Assembly (NCBI RefSeq): GCF_000701785.1
Contig: NZ_JNJU01000001.1
Location: 62,001-126,000, forward strand
Direction of reading: 5' to 3'
Origin: Mycoplasmoides alvi ATCC 29626
Lineage (GTDB): Bacteria > Bacillota_I > Bacilli_A > Mycoplasmatales > Mycoplasmoidaceae
DNA length: 64,000 nucleotides
Under the pieces are notes generated by a model that made no database searches, was not told where the DNA came from, and was given only the letters and a program-made list of their open reading frames with translations. A program made the translations under genes and the position numbers. Shown one piece after another: positions 21,802 to 33,806 of the stretch (the stretch's first letter is position 1; each line of letters begins with the position of its first letter).

Positions 21802-21845
21802 AACAATAAAATTAATTAATCATTTTTATTGTTATTTTTTTATTT
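21802..21845 (+). terminator. Terminator after the MATE gene
   Basis: AACAATAAAA / TTTTATTGTT stem followed by A-T7. Confidence 0.7.
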
Positions 21846-21927
21846 AAATCAAATTTAATTTTTTTAAAAAAATTTAAATATTATGATTTAATTAACATTA
21901 ATAACTTTTTAATAATTCATTTGTTAA

Positions 21928-23202
21928 GTGTTATTTAAAAAACTATTTAATTTATTATTGGATTTTTTTATAAATTTAAAACATATCATTTTTCATATTG
22001 ATTTAGATGCTTTTTTTGCTTCTGTTGAAGAAAATCAAAATCACACTTTAAAAGGAAAACCAATTATTGTTGTTGGTAGACATAGAAAATCTGTTGTGTC
22101 TTGTGCCAATTATAAAGCTCGAGAATTTGGCATCACCTCTGCAATGCCTGTATCTATTGCTTTAAAAAAGTGTCCAAATGTAAAATTAATTAATGCTGAT
22201 TTTCAAAAATATTCAAAAGCATCAGATAGTTTTAAAAATTTTTTAATTCAAAATATATCTCCTTTTGTTGAAGATTTTTCAATTGATGAATGCTTTATTG
22301 ATGTAACTAATTATGTTAATTCATTTGATAAAGCAGTTGATTTTGCTAAGGAATTGCAATTATTGATTCAAAATAAATTAAATTTAAGTGCTTCAATTGG
22401 CATTAGTAATAATAAATTTTTAGCAAAAATGGCTACAGAAATGAATAAACCCATGGGAATAACTTTATTATTACAATGTGATGTAAAAGAAAAAGTTTGA
22501 CCTTTGCCGATTTCTAAAATGCTTTGAATTGGTTCTTCTATTGAAAAAAAATTACTTTCTTTAGGAATAAAAACAATAGGTGATTTAGCAAATTGAAAGA
22601 AATTAAATCTTTTAGAACCAATTTTTGGAAAAAGATTAAGTTCTTTTATTTCCAATGCCAATGGATATGGTGACACATATATTGATAATAAAAAAAATAT
22701 TTCTAGAAGCATTAGTATCAGTAAAACTCTTTTTGAAGATATTGATAATTATGATGATTTAAAAACAGAAAGTATATCTATTTGTAAAGAACTTTATAAG
22801 AAAATGTGAGAAAAAGAAATTACAGGAAAAACTATCATTTTAGGCTTAAAATCAAATAAATGAGAATATAAAACTAAATCCATAACCATTGAAGAATATG
22901 TTTTATCAGAAAATAAATTAATTCATTACGTATTGAATTTATTAAATGATTTATTTGAAGATTATTCAATAAGATTAATTTCAATTGGTATTCAAAATTT
23001 AAAAAGCATAAAAGAAATTAAAATACAAAATTCCTTATTTGATAAAAATAACAATAAAAATTGATTGCCACCAACACAAGATTTTCAAATTAATAATTTT
23101 TTATTATCAAATAATGACGATTTATTAGAAATTGCAAATAAAATTAATAATAAAATTGGGAAAGAGATTTTATATAAAGCTTCTGTGAAAAAGAAAAAAT
23201 AA
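21928..23202 (+). CDS. dinB: Y-family DNA polymerase (DinB/Pol IV-like)
   Basis: About 424 residues from a GTG at 21928; the exact start is uncertain because no ribosome-binding site is visible and TTG/ATT alternatives exist. HIDLDAFFASVEENQ carries the first catalytic Asp (about residue 25). The SIDECFIDV motif supplies the Asp-Glu pair (about 120-121). VVSCANYKAREFGI and SIGISNNKFLAKMATEMNKP are the family palm/fingers motifs. A little-finger domain follows. The C-terminus ends KASVKKKK. It does error-prone bypass of DNA lesions. Many mycoplasmas have lost SOS control, so regulation is unclear. Confidence 0.93.
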
Positions 23203-23572
23203 TAATCTTGTTTAAAATTAATTTATGATTTGTTGACTTTAATTTTTATAAAAATAAATTTAAATAAAAAATTTAAATTTTTAAAAAATTTTTATTGGAA
23301 TAGATAAAAATTTGCATCATTAAATATTAGATTTATTTGCTTTTAATTAATTTGTTCTATTTAATAAATGAGCACATTACTTTATTTTAAGCTTTATATG
23401 AAGTAAAAATGTTTTTGTGAAAATATTGTAGTTTTATTTTTGCTAAAAATTTGTGTAATACTTTTATTTAAGTTAAGTTTTCAAAAATATCTGTTAAGGA
23501 AAACAATTTTTTTGTTAAAAAATGTTTTAATAATATAAAATTGTAATGCTTTGTTAGAAATTAAGTAAATTT
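23203..23572. other. Intergenic region before the tRNA cluster
   Basis: About 370 AT-rich bases with no gene. TAATATAAAATTG near 23530-23542 offers a possible -10 for the tRNA operon. Nothing else recognised. Confidence 0.4.
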
Positions 23573-23647
23573 GGCCACATAGCTCAGCGGTAGAGCAACC
23601 GGCTGTTAACCGGTTGGTCACAGGTTCAAATCCTGTTGTGGCCGCCA
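23573..23647 (+). tRNA. tRNA-Asn (GTT)
   Basis: GGCCACA / TGTGGCC acceptor, discriminator G, encoded CCA. Loop CTGTTAA within CCGG stems, anticodon GTT. First of a six-tRNA cluster. Confidence 0.95.
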
Positions 23648-23650
23648 TTT

Positions 23651-23727
23651 GGCGCGTTGGTGAAGTGACTCAACACACACGCCTTTCACGCGTGCATTCA
23701 CGGGTTTGAATCCCGTACGCGTCACCA
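23651..23727 (+). tRNA. tRNA-Glu (TTC)
   Basis: GGCGCGT / ACGCGTC acceptor (one G-T pair) and ACCA end. Stem CACGC/GCGTG with loop CTTTCAC, anticodon TTC. Confidence 0.95.
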
Positions 23728-23786
23728 ATTTATTATCAATTTAAAAAAATTTAGAAATTAAATTAACATTTCTAAGTTTTTTTTAT

Positions 23787-23862
23787 GGAGTGCTAGCTCA
23801 GCTGGGAGAGCAATTGCCTTACAAGCAATAGGTCGGGGGTTCGAGCCCCTCGCACTCCACCA
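23787..23862 (+). tRNA. tRNA-Val (TAC)
   Basis: GGAGTGC / GCACTCC acceptor and ACCA end. Stem ATTGC/GCAAT with loop CTTACAA, anticodon TAC. Confidence 0.95.
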
Positions 23863-23867
23863 TTTTA

Positions 23868-23943
23868 GCCGACTTAGCTCAATCGGCAGAGCAACTGACT
23901 TGTAATCAGTAGGTTGTAGGTTCAATTCCTATAGTCGGCACCA
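23868..23943 (+). tRNA. tRNA-Thr (TGT)
   Basis: GCCGACT acceptor and AGTCGGC-ACCA end. Stem ACTGA/TCAGT with loop CTTGTAA, anticodon TGT. Confidence 0.95.
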
Positions 23944-23949
23944 TTTTAT

Positions 23950-24025
23950 GCATCTTTAGCTCAGTTGGTAGAGCAAGTGACTCTTAATCACTGGGTCGGG
24001 GGTTCGAACCCCTCAAGATGCACCA
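23950..24025 (+). tRNA. tRNA-Lys (CTT)
   Basis: GCATCTT / AAGATGC acceptor and ACCA end. Stem AGTGA/TCACT with loop CTCTTAA, anticodon CTT. Confidence 0.95.
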
Positions 24026-24027
24026 AG

Positions 24028-24111
24028 GCACACGTGGCGGAATGGCAGACGCGCTAGACTTAGGATCTAGTTCTTTTTGGAGTGGGGGTTCAAGTCCCTT
24101 CGTGTGCACCA
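24028..24111 (+). tRNA. tRNA-Leu (TAG)
   Basis: GCACACG / CGTGTGC acceptor and ACCA end. Stem CTAGA/TCTAG with loop CTTAGGA, anticodon TAG. A long variable arm marks a class II tRNA. It starts two bases after tRNA-Lys and closes the cluster. Confidence 0.95.
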
Positions 24112-24300
24112 TTATTAAATTTAATAATTTTTATTAATTGTATCAAGTAGTTTCAATTATAACTTTTGTTATTAATTGATGCTTACTTAAAGTAGTTAAA
24201 ATATTATTTAGTGTTTTTTTCAAATTGATAAATATTTTTTAATATTTATCAATTTTTATTTATTTTTTTAAATTTTTACACAAAGAATAAGAACAATAAA

Positions 24301-25218
24301 ATGAAAAATAAGATTATTTTTTTAAAACCATACATTTCACAAACTATTTGGGGTGGCAAAAAATTATCAAATTACAATTATTTTTGTCCTTACAATACAA
24401 ATGGAGAAGCTTGAAATATTAGTGCAATTCCTGAAAAATCTTCTTTAATAATAAATAAAGATTTAGAAAATATAACTCTTTTGGAATTTTTTGAAAAAAA
24501 CAAAAACTTTTTTAATAATTATTCTAAACCATACCCATTGCTAACTAAAATTATTGATGCAAATGATGATTTAAGTGTTCAAGTACATCCTAATGATAAA
24601 TATGCATTAAAAAAACATAATTCATACGGAAAAGCAGAATGCTGATATGTTTTAGATTGCCCAGCAAATTCATCTCTTATTTATGGTCATAAAGCTAAGG
24701 ACTTAGATGAATTAAAAAAACTTGTTGATAACAATGAATGAAATAATTTATTATTAGAAAAATCAGTAAATATTGGTGATGTAATTTATGTTCCGCCAGG
24801 TACAATTCATGCAATCAAAAAAAATATATTAGTATTTGAATTGCAACAAAGTTCAGATATTACATACCGATTTTATGATTATGATCGTAAAGATATTAAT
24901 GGAAATAAACGTGAATTACACATCGATGATGCTTTTAATGTAACTTATTTTCCACAAAATAATTTAAAAATTATTAGGAAAAGCAACTCTAGTAATGTTT
25001 TAATTGAATCTGAATTTTTCAAATTAGAAAAAATTAATAATAATGGCAAGCAAGTTTATTATTTTCCTAATGCTCAATGGGTTCAAGCAACTGTTATTAA
25101 TGGTTTTGGTTCAATTGATAATGAATTAATTAGTAAAGGTAGCACATTTTTAGTAGCTCATAATCATAAATTTGAACTTAATGGATCAATGGAATTATTA
25201 ATTAGTTATATTGAATAG
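24301..25218 (+). CDS. manA: Mannose-6-phosphate isomerase
   Basis: A 305-residue type I phosphomannose isomerase (cupin fold, zinc dependent), the short Firmicute-like form. LSVQVHPNDKYA gives zinc-binding His and Gln; GKAECWYVLD gives the Glu; PPGTIHAI gives the second His; FELQQSSDITYRFYDYDR completes the active site. It interconverts mannose-6-P and fructose-6-P, linking mannose uptake to glycolysis or supplying mannose-6-P for glycan building. It stands alone between the tRNA cluster and a convergent glycosyltransferase-like gene. Confidence 0.93.
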
Positions 25219-25306
25219 TAAAATAAATAATTTTTACAATTTAAATTAGTTTGTTATTTTGAGAAAGTTATAAAATGCTATAAGATTTTTGTTCAATAAA
25301 TAGAGT

Positions 25307-27007
25307 TTACTTATCATTAAATAACAAATCATTTGTTATTATCTTGTTATTTGGAAAAACTCTTGAAGGATAACCATTTCATTTTCTTATTAAATTAAAA
25401 TTATCATTTGAAACAATTACTTGATAAATTGTGTTTGCCAAATTATCTCCATCTAAAAGATAAACAGTAGTAGAAAATCCAGAATAATAAATAACATCAC
25501 TATTTATAGATGGATCAGATTTTGTAAACCCTTCCATAACGAAATATTCCATTGGTACACTTTTATCTAAAAAACTTATTGAATTTTCAACATCAAATGT
25601 TGGTTCTATCTCTTTTAATTTCTTTTTTATTGATTCCTGATAATTATTATTTTCACGTGGATGCGCTTTATATACTATTTGAGTAGTTTTATTTGCATCT
25701 TTGTGTATATTGTAAAGTTTAATAATCCTTTGACATTCACTTAAAAGTAAATTATCATTTTCCATTAAAACTCCTGAATAAATAATGCTTTTTTTATTTT
25801 TAAGAATTTCTTTAGATTGTTCATTAATGTTTAAAATACTTAAAAATAATTTTTTTGTATCTAAATTAAAACTATTATATAAACTGATAATTTTTGAATT
25901 AATAGAATAATAAGGATCTCAAAAACCTTTTTGAATAATGTAATCTGGGATCATTGTAGATGGATATTGATTTGTTTTAGTTTCATTTAAGTCTAACAAA
26001 GTATTTGTTCCAGCTACAAAATATTTGCATTGTTGAATATTATTTATTTTTTTAAAAGATGAAATTAATGAAAATAACAATATACCACCAGAATTTTTTT
26101 TATCTTTTAATTCAGTGTTTCAATAAGAATCATTAAAACTTTTTGATATTTCATCTCTAGTATAATTCAATAGTGGAAAACATTGATTCTCATTATCATA
26201 TCCAATTTTAAAATCATTTAAAAAATTGTAATATTTTGGATCATAAAAATCTCATGATGCAGTTCCATCAGCAATTAAATTAATAGATCTAGTATTAAAC
26301 AATATTTTGTAATTTTCATAAATCAAACTATTGATGTTATTTAATTCTGATTCAGGTATAGTTTGATCTTTATATTGATTATATTTATCAAGATAAAAAG
26401 ATAATGGTTTTAATAATGCATAATCATCAAAATAAGAATCAATTACTTTATTTCGGGATAAAACATCATTTATGATGGGTTCCATTTCTTTATAATGAAA
26501 TTTAAAGGTACTTCAATCATTTCATTGGATTTTAATAAAATGTACATTAGGAAATTTATTTTTATCATTTAAGATTGGACTTAAAAGTGATTCATTAACT
26601 TGTTGACCATTACTAAAAATATAAATTTCTTTATTGTTATTTATTTCTAAAATTTTTAATAGATGTGAGATAAAACCATATTTGTGCAATACAGCTCATC
26701 AATTAATACTGTAAAAAATAACATTATTTGTTTCTTTAGCCTTTTGAATGGCATCTTGCATTAAATTTTCATTATTAGCTCTTGATTCATAAATTTTACT
26801 TTTACCATTAATGTCTATATTTTCACATGGATTTGTATATGTATTATTATTTTTTGAGATATTAGTTTCAGTGTCAGTTGAACATGATGTTAATAAATTT
26901 GTAAATGAAAAAAAACTTATAACTATAAAAGAAAATCAAATTCATTTTTTAAATTTTTTATTGTTTGCCTTGTGTGTGTGTGTGTGTGTGTTAGATACTA
27001 ACTTCAT
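25307..27007 (-). CDS. Lipoprotein-type sialyltransferase-like glycosyltransferase, paralogue 1 (repeat tract in frame, ON)
   Basis: 566 residues from the ATG at 27007, with GAGGAA seven bases upstream. Codons 6-12 are an AC-dinucleotide tract coding NTHTHTH. A signal peptide follows with hydrophobic WIWFSFIVISFFSFTN and lipobox LLTSC. The mature part contains SINLIADGTASW, IVYKAHPREN and IYYSGFSTTVYLLDG. These match in order the acidic-Gly, HP and Ser/Thr motifs of GT-B bacterial sialyltransferases (GT52/GT80 type), except that the first motif is ADG rather than (D/E)(D/E)G. The C-terminus WNGYPSRVFPNNK is nearly the same as in the gene at 35926. Ten repeats keep the ATG in frame. Enzyme class is inferred and the acceptor is unknown. 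Confidence 0.6.
26971..26990 (-). repeat. (TG)10 / (CA)10 dinucleotide repeat in a lipoprotein 5' end
   Basis: Ten perfect TG units on the plus strand (CA on the coding strand) lie between the start codon and the signal peptide. The present number is in frame; 9 or 11 would shift it, and the 9-unit frame meets a stop soon after. It matches the repeat placement in the paralogue at 35926. Confidence 0.9.
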
Positions 27008-27288
27008 GTTATTTCCTCATTACTAATATACTTTTATGTAAATAATTAATTTAACCTAAATTGCAAATATTCTACTATTCTTTTTATATGTCTTATTTGC
27101 TTTTAAATAATTTTTAAAATTTATAAATATTTTAGGCAAATTTATTGATATTTATTTTTTAAATTTAACAAAGTTAAAAATTTATTTTTATCATTTTAAT
27201 TTTTTTCTTAGTTTTATTGTTAGTTATAAAAGCAAAAATATATAATTTGATAACAAGTTATAAGAGATAAAATTTTAGGATTTATATA

Positions 27289-29736
27289 ATGGAATACAAT
27301 CATAATTTGATTGAAAAAAAATGAATTGATGTATGAAATAAAAAAAATACATACATGTTTATTGATGATTTATCAAAACCTAAGTTTTATGTTCTAGATA
27401 TGTTTCCTTATCCTTCTGGCAAAGGATTACATGTTGGCCATATAAAAGGATATACTGCAACAGATATTATTAGTAGATACAAAAAAGCTTGTGGTTATAG
27501 TGTTATTCATCCTATTGGTTATGATGCATTTGGATTGCCAGCAGAACAATTTGCTATTAAAACAAATAAGCATCCCGCTTCATTTACAGAGGAAAATATT
27601 AATAATTTTAGGCACCAATTAAAAATGATGGGTTTTGATCACCCTTCTAATTTAGAAATTAATACAACAAATCCAAATTATTATAAGTGAACTCAATGAA
27701 TTTTTAATGAGCTTTATAAACATGGATTGGCAGAAATTGCTGATATTGAAGTTAATTGATGTGAAGATCTTGGGACTGTTTTAGCAAATGAAGAAGTTCT
27801 TATTGATTCCAATGGCAATAGAGTAAGTGAGCGTGGATCTTTTTTAGTAACTAAGAAAAATATGCGCCAATGAATTCTTAAAATAACTAAATATGCAGAT
27901 AAACTTCTAGAAGGACTAAATTTAATTGATTGGACTGAATCAATTAAAAAAATGCAGCGAGATTGAATAGGAAAAAGCGAAGGAGCATTAGTTGATTTTG
28001 TTGTTGAAAATTCAGAAATTAAATTAACAGCTTTTACAACAAGACCAGATACTTTATTTGGAGTTTCTTTTTTAGTAATTGCTCCAGAAAATAAATCATT
28101 ATTTTCAATCATTGATCAAAAATATAAAGATCAAATTAGTAATTATTTAATTCAAGTTAGTAACAAATCTGAAATTGAGAGAAAAGATAAGAAGAATAAA
28201 AGTGGAATTTTTACAGGAGCATATGCAATTAATCCTATCAACAATAAAAAAATCCCAATTTGAATAGGCGATTATGTACTACATAATTATGGTACTGGAA
28301 TAATTATGGGGACACCTGCTCATGATAACCGAGATTATTTGTTTGCAAAAGAACACAAATTAGAAATTATTCAAGTTATTGATACAGATAACCATGTTGA
28401 TGTTTTAAATGAACCTTATGTTGGTGATGGTAAACATATTAATTCAGATTTTTTAAATGGTTTAAATAATCAAGATGCAATTGAACAAATGATCAAATTT
28501 ATTGAAAATAACAAAATCGGTAAAAAAGCTACTACATATAAATTGCATGATTGAATTTTTTCTCGACAACGTTATTGAGGAGAACCATTTCCAATTTTAT
28601 TTAATGAAAAGAATGAAGTTTTTTTAATTGAAGATTTACCTGTTGTTTTGCCATCAATGGATTCATTTGGTCCTAATCCAAATGGTTTGCCCCCATTAGC
28701 AAATGCCATCAATTGAACAAATGTTTTAATTGAAAATAAAATTTATTACCGTGAAACAAATACTATGCCTCAGTGAGCAGGATCATGTTGATATTATTTA
28801 GCTTATTTAATGAAAGTATTTGTAAAAAATAATACCAATGATGAATATTTACCTATAAATAGTGTAGAAGCTAAAAAAAATTTTGATCGTTTTTTACCTG
28901 TAGATATTTATATTGGCGGTCAAGAACATGCAGTTTTACATTTATTATATGCTCGTTTTTGGCATCGATTTTTATATGATATTGGTATTGTATCTACTCC
29001 CGAACCATTTATGAATTTGATTAATCAAGGAATGATTTTAAATTCTGATGGTTCAAAAATGTCAAAATCAAAAGGTTCATTAATTAATCCAGACGATATT
29101 TGTATTTCTCATGGAGCAGATGCATTAAGATTATATGAAATGTTTATGGGTCCAATAACTGCTTCTTTGGTCTGAAATCAATCTGGTCTTGATGGTGCAA
29201 GAAAGTGAATTGATCGTGTATGAATATTGTTTCATAAAGTTAAAATTGATAATTTATCTGAAGAAAGTTCTGATTCTAATTTTAAAAGAGCCTATCATGA
29301 ATTTATTGAACAAGCAATAAATCATTTAGATAAAAAGGAATTTAATCTTTTAATTAGCAAAATGATGGTATTTATCAATAGTTGTTACAAAATGGATGAC
29401 ATTCCCAAAAAATATTTAGAAGGCTTTAATATTATTTTAAGTTTTATTTGTCCTTTTATTGCTGAAGAATTAAATGAATTTTTGGGAAATGATGTGAGCG
29501 TAAGTAAATTATCTATGCCAACTTTTAATCCAAATTATACAATTGTAAATAATGTGACAATTTCTTGCATGATAAATGGCAAGTTTAGAGATAGTCATGA
29601 ATTTAAAATAAATGAAACTGAAGAAAATATAAAATTTGTTTTTTTAAATAGTGAAAAAACAAAACCATATTTACTTAACAAAGAAATTAAAAAAATTATT
29701 TTTATTCCAAACAAGACAATAAGTTTTGTTGTTTAA
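27289..29736 (+). CDS. leuS: Leucyl-tRNA synthetase
   Basis: An 815-residue class I synthetase, normal for bacteria. The HIGH motif is HVGH at about residue 48 ([12 protein letters not shown]) and KMSKS is at about 590. [26 protein letters not shown] of the editing domain with its Thr-rich loop, [11 protein letters not shown], and [20 protein letters not shown] of the catalytic core are all present. Many Trp codons are TGA. AGGA lies upstream of the ATG. It attaches Leu to tRNA-Leu and edits mischarged products. The gene is divergent from the lipoprotein glycosyltransferase at 25307. Confidence 0.98.
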
Positions 29737-29785
29737 ATTTTATTAATTTATTTTTATATTTTTATAATTTAAAATTAGTGTATTA

Positions 29786-29874
29786 AATGGCAGAGGTACT
29801 ATTTATTATTTATTAAATAGTTGAGAATATACTCTTGAACTTGATCTAGTTAGCACTAGCGTAAGCAGACCATT
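29786..29874 (+). promoter_or_regulatory. TPP (thi-box) riboswitch
   Basis: AATGG at 29786 pairs with CCATT at 29870 (P1). Between them come TTGAGA (compare CTGAGA), then CTTGAACTTGATCTAG, then CACTAGCGTAAGCAGA. These correspond to the conserved GAACCTGATCTGG...CCAGCGTAGGGA core of thiamine-pyrophosphate aptamers. It precedes a ThiT-like gene, which fits thiamine control. Riboswitches are rare in mycoplasmas. Confidence 0.85.
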
Positions 29875-29885
29875 ATTTTATCTCT

Positions 29886-29916
29886 GTTATTTAATTTCTA
29901 TAATTGGTTAAATAAC
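29886..29916 (+). promoter_or_regulatory. Hairpin between riboswitch and start codon
   Basis: GTTATTTAA / TTAAATAAC, a 9-bp perfect stem with a 13-nt loop, ends 6 bases before the ATG at 29923. It has no T-run, so it is more likely to act on translation initiation than as a terminator. It may be the riboswitch expression platform. Confidence 0.5.
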
Positions 29917-29922
29917 ATAAAA

Positions 29923-31017
<1,095 letters not shown>

Positions 31018-31259
31018 AATAATAAAAATTTTTAAAAAATAAATATTTGTTTTGTAAATTATAAATTTTTCAAATTTATGTTTACCATTTTAATAACATT
31101 TTATGTTTAACATCAATATATTTTTTTTAAATTAATTAGTTCAAAAAAGATTTTTAATAAATAATTTAATAAACAAAAATATTACTATTTATTTTATTTT
31201 GTTAAAATTTTATATTACATAAATTAATTTTTTAGTACCTTAGGAATTTAAAAGTTTCT

Positions 31260-32580
31260 ATGTCATTAGTTGCTAATATATTTTTTGTTTTTGGTTTTGT
31301 TTTATCAATTTTATTCATTTTGTTTAACTTTTATGATTATTTCTTGTTCATAATAGGTATGTTCAAAAAAAAAAAAAAAAAACTCATCTTTAGTAAATTT
31401 ATCTTCTAATAATGAAAATTATGAAGCAAAAATTGCAATTTTAATAGCGGCTAAAAACGAAGCTGTTGTTATTAAGGATGTTATTCATTCGTTATTAAAT
31501 CAGGTGTATAACAAAGAATTATTTCATATTTATGTAGTTGCAGACAATTGTACAGATGACACTGCAAAAATTGCCAATGAAATTAGTAAAAAATTTAATG
31601 GCAGAATTACTGTTTTAGAAAGATTTAATGATAAATATAAAGGTGCAAATTTTGCTATTCAACATGCATTAAAACACATTCAAGAATCTAAAATAGAATA
31701 TGATGCTTATTGTTATTTTGACTCAGATAATATTGTTGATAAAAATTGATTAAAAAAAGTTGTTTCTAAATTAAAAACAGGTTGTGAGGTTATCACAACA
31801 TTTCGTAATTCTATTAATTGTAAAGACAATTGAATTTCTGCAAGTTATGCAATTCAATTTATTAAAGAATCAACATACATGAATTACTCACGTGAAAAAT
31901 TAAATATGACTAGTTGAATTAATGGAACTGGTTTTTGTTTTACAAATCGTATTTTAAAACTTACTAATTATTGAGACTTTAATTCATTGTCTCATGATAT
32001 TGAATTTACTCAATTTTTGTCTTTAAATAATGTTAAATGTGGTTATGTAGATGATGCTGTTTTTTATGATGAACAACCAATTAAATTTAAAGATTCGTAT
32101 AAACAAAGATTGAGATGATGTAAAGGATTTTTACAAGTATTTAGAATTTATGGTAAAAGTGAATTTAAAGATTTATGTAAAATTAATTCAAACAAAAATA
32201 AAAAATCAATTTATGCAAATTTTGCATTAATTTTTCCACAAATTGTTTTCTTTTTACTTAATTTGTTCAATTATTTATTACTTTCAATAATATTAATTTT
32301 TGTTTCTGAATCCGAAAAAATGGACTTATTTTTTAAAATTCAACAATATTGAATTTTTACTCCAATTGCCATTGTTTTTGGATTTTATTTAAATTTTTTT
32401 CTTATTGGATTAATTGTTATTATTCAACAATATAAGCAAATAGATTGTAAATTTATTAAGTTATTTGGTTATATTTTTATGTATCCATTTTTTATGTTTT
32501 CTTATGTTCCAATTTCATTAATTTCTATTTTCAAAAAAAATATATCAGTATCTCCTACAAAACGTAAACCACGGAATTAA
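31260..32580 (+). CDS. Glycosyltransferase family 2 membrane protein, frame broken at an A18 tract (OFF)
   Basis: The ATG at 31260 opens a membrane-anchor segment (LVANIFFVFGFVLSILFILF) that reaches an A18 tract at 31365-31382. In this frame a stop follows ten codons later (31407). The real product continues in another frame from 31383 to 32580. With 17 As the two would join, giving about 439 residues. The downstream part shows ILIAAKNEAVVIKDVIHSLL, VVADNCTDD, YFDSDNIV (DXD) and KQRLRWCKGF (the Q/RxxRW motif of processive GT2). Two to four C-terminal membrane helices follow. It resembles GT2 synthases of glycolipids or polysaccharide (cellulose/hyaluronan synthase-like). No other in-frame ATG exists upstream of the domain. 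Confidence 0.75.
31365..31382 (+). repeat. A18 homopolymer in the GT2 gene
   Basis: Eighteen As encode Lys just after the N-terminal membrane helix. The count leaves the ATG frame out of register with the GT domain; 17 or 20 As would restore it. A long A-run is also the place where sequencing is least certain. Confidence 0.85.
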
Positions 32581-32742
32581 TTTAACTTTAAATAAGATTT
32601 ATTATCTAAGGATATCAATATAGTGAAAAGCATTAAAAAAGTAGTTTGAATAATACAAAGTAACCTATAAAAAATTTTTAAATTCAATTTAAAAACATGT
32701 TGTAATAAACATTTACAAATAAATTCAAAAAATAATTTATAT

Positions 32743-32751
32743 ATTAGTATA
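32743..32751 (+). promoter_or_regulatory. Probable -10 region of the rpsL operon
   Basis: TAGTATAAT about 64 bases before the rpsL start, a TG-less extended -10-like box. Confidence 0.45.
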
Positions 32752-32814
32752 ATCTTATGCGTTATCAATAACAGATTTATACACTGGAAATAGTTGTTAT
32801 CTTAAGGAGGTATC

Positions 32815-33249
32815 ATGGCAACAATTTCACAACTTATTCGTAAACCTAGAAAAAGAAAAATCAAAAAATCTAAATCACCAGCTTTATTAGTAAACTTAAA
32901 TACTTTGGAAAAGAAAACTACAACTGTAAACTCACCATTAAAACGTGGCGTGTGTACACGTGTTGGTACGATGACTCCTAAAAAACCAAATTCAGCTTTA
33001 AGAAAATATGCTAAGGTAAAACTTACTAATGGATTTGAGGTTTTGGCATATATTCCAGGAGAAGGTCATAATTTACAAGAACACTCAGTTGTTTTATTAC
33101 GTGGTGGTCGTGTTAAGGATCTTCCAGGTGTGCGTTATCATATTGTTCGTGGAACATTAGATACACAAGGTGTTGAAAAGCGTAGACAACAACGTTCTGC
33201 ATATGGTGCTAAAAGACCAAAAGATGGCACTACTGCTAAAAAGAAATAA
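32815..33249 (+). CDS. rpsL: 30S ribosomal protein S12
   Basis: A 144-residue S12 with [19 protein letters not shown], the streptomycin-site region [20 protein letters not shown], and [18 protein letters not shown] very strong AAGGAGG lies upstream. The N-terminus has extra basic residues common in mollicutes. It is part of the decoding centre and first gene of rpsL-rpsG-fusA. Confidence 0.98.
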   Translation: MATISQLIRKPRKRKIKKSKSPALLVNLNTLEKKTTTVNSPLKRGVCTRVGTMTPKKPNSALRKYAKVKLTNGFEVLAYIPGEGHNLQEHSVVLLRGGRVKDLPGVRYHIVRGTLDTQGVEKRRQQRSAYGAKRPKDGTTAKKK

Positions 33250-33268
33250 TAAAGGAGAAATTTAAAAA

Positions 33269-33736
33269 ATGCGTAAAAATCAAGCTAAAAAAAGAACAGT
33301 TTTACCTGATCCAGTTTTTAACTCTCCTTTAGTTACTAGAGCAATTAATGCAATTATGTATTCAGGTAAAAAAGGTCAAGCACAAAACATTGTTTATGGA
33401 GCTTTTGAAATTATTAAAAACAAAACTCAAAAAGATCCTCTAGAAATTTTTAACAAAGCATTAGAAAACGTAATGCCACGTTTGGAATTAAAAGTACGAA
33501 GAATTGCTGGAGCTAATTATCAAGTTCCAACAGAAGTTTCCCCTGAAAGAAAAATTACATTGGGTTTGCGTTGAATTGTTATGTACTCACGTTTACGCCA
33601 TGAAAAAACAATGTTAGAAAAACTTGCTAATGAATTAATTGATGCTTCTAACAATGTTGGTGCATCAGTTAAAAAACGTGATGATACTCATAAAATGGCA
33701 GAAGCAAACAAAGCATTTGCTCACATGCGTTGATAA
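33269..33736 (+). CDS. rpsG: 30S ribosomal protein S7
   Basis: A 155-residue S7. [51 protein letters not shown] and the C-terminal [14 protein letters not shown] are typical. Two TGA Trp codons lie at conserved Trp sites, good evidence for the code. It nucleates assembly of the 30S head. AAAGGAG upstream. Confidence 0.98.
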
Positions 33737-33806
33737 TTTTTTAGTTAATCTAATAAATATTTATTTTTGAAAACTATTTATTTTTATGGAGAATTTTTAA
33801 TTTAAT

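Noticed and set aside
23651-23727. Non-standard or suppressor tRNA
   Set aside because: The anticodon loop is CTTTCAC, a normal tRNA-Glu (TTC).
29886-29916. Intrinsic terminator after the TPP aptamer
   Set aside because: The hairpin has no following T-run and ends 6 bases before the start codon, so it was listed as a translational element instead.
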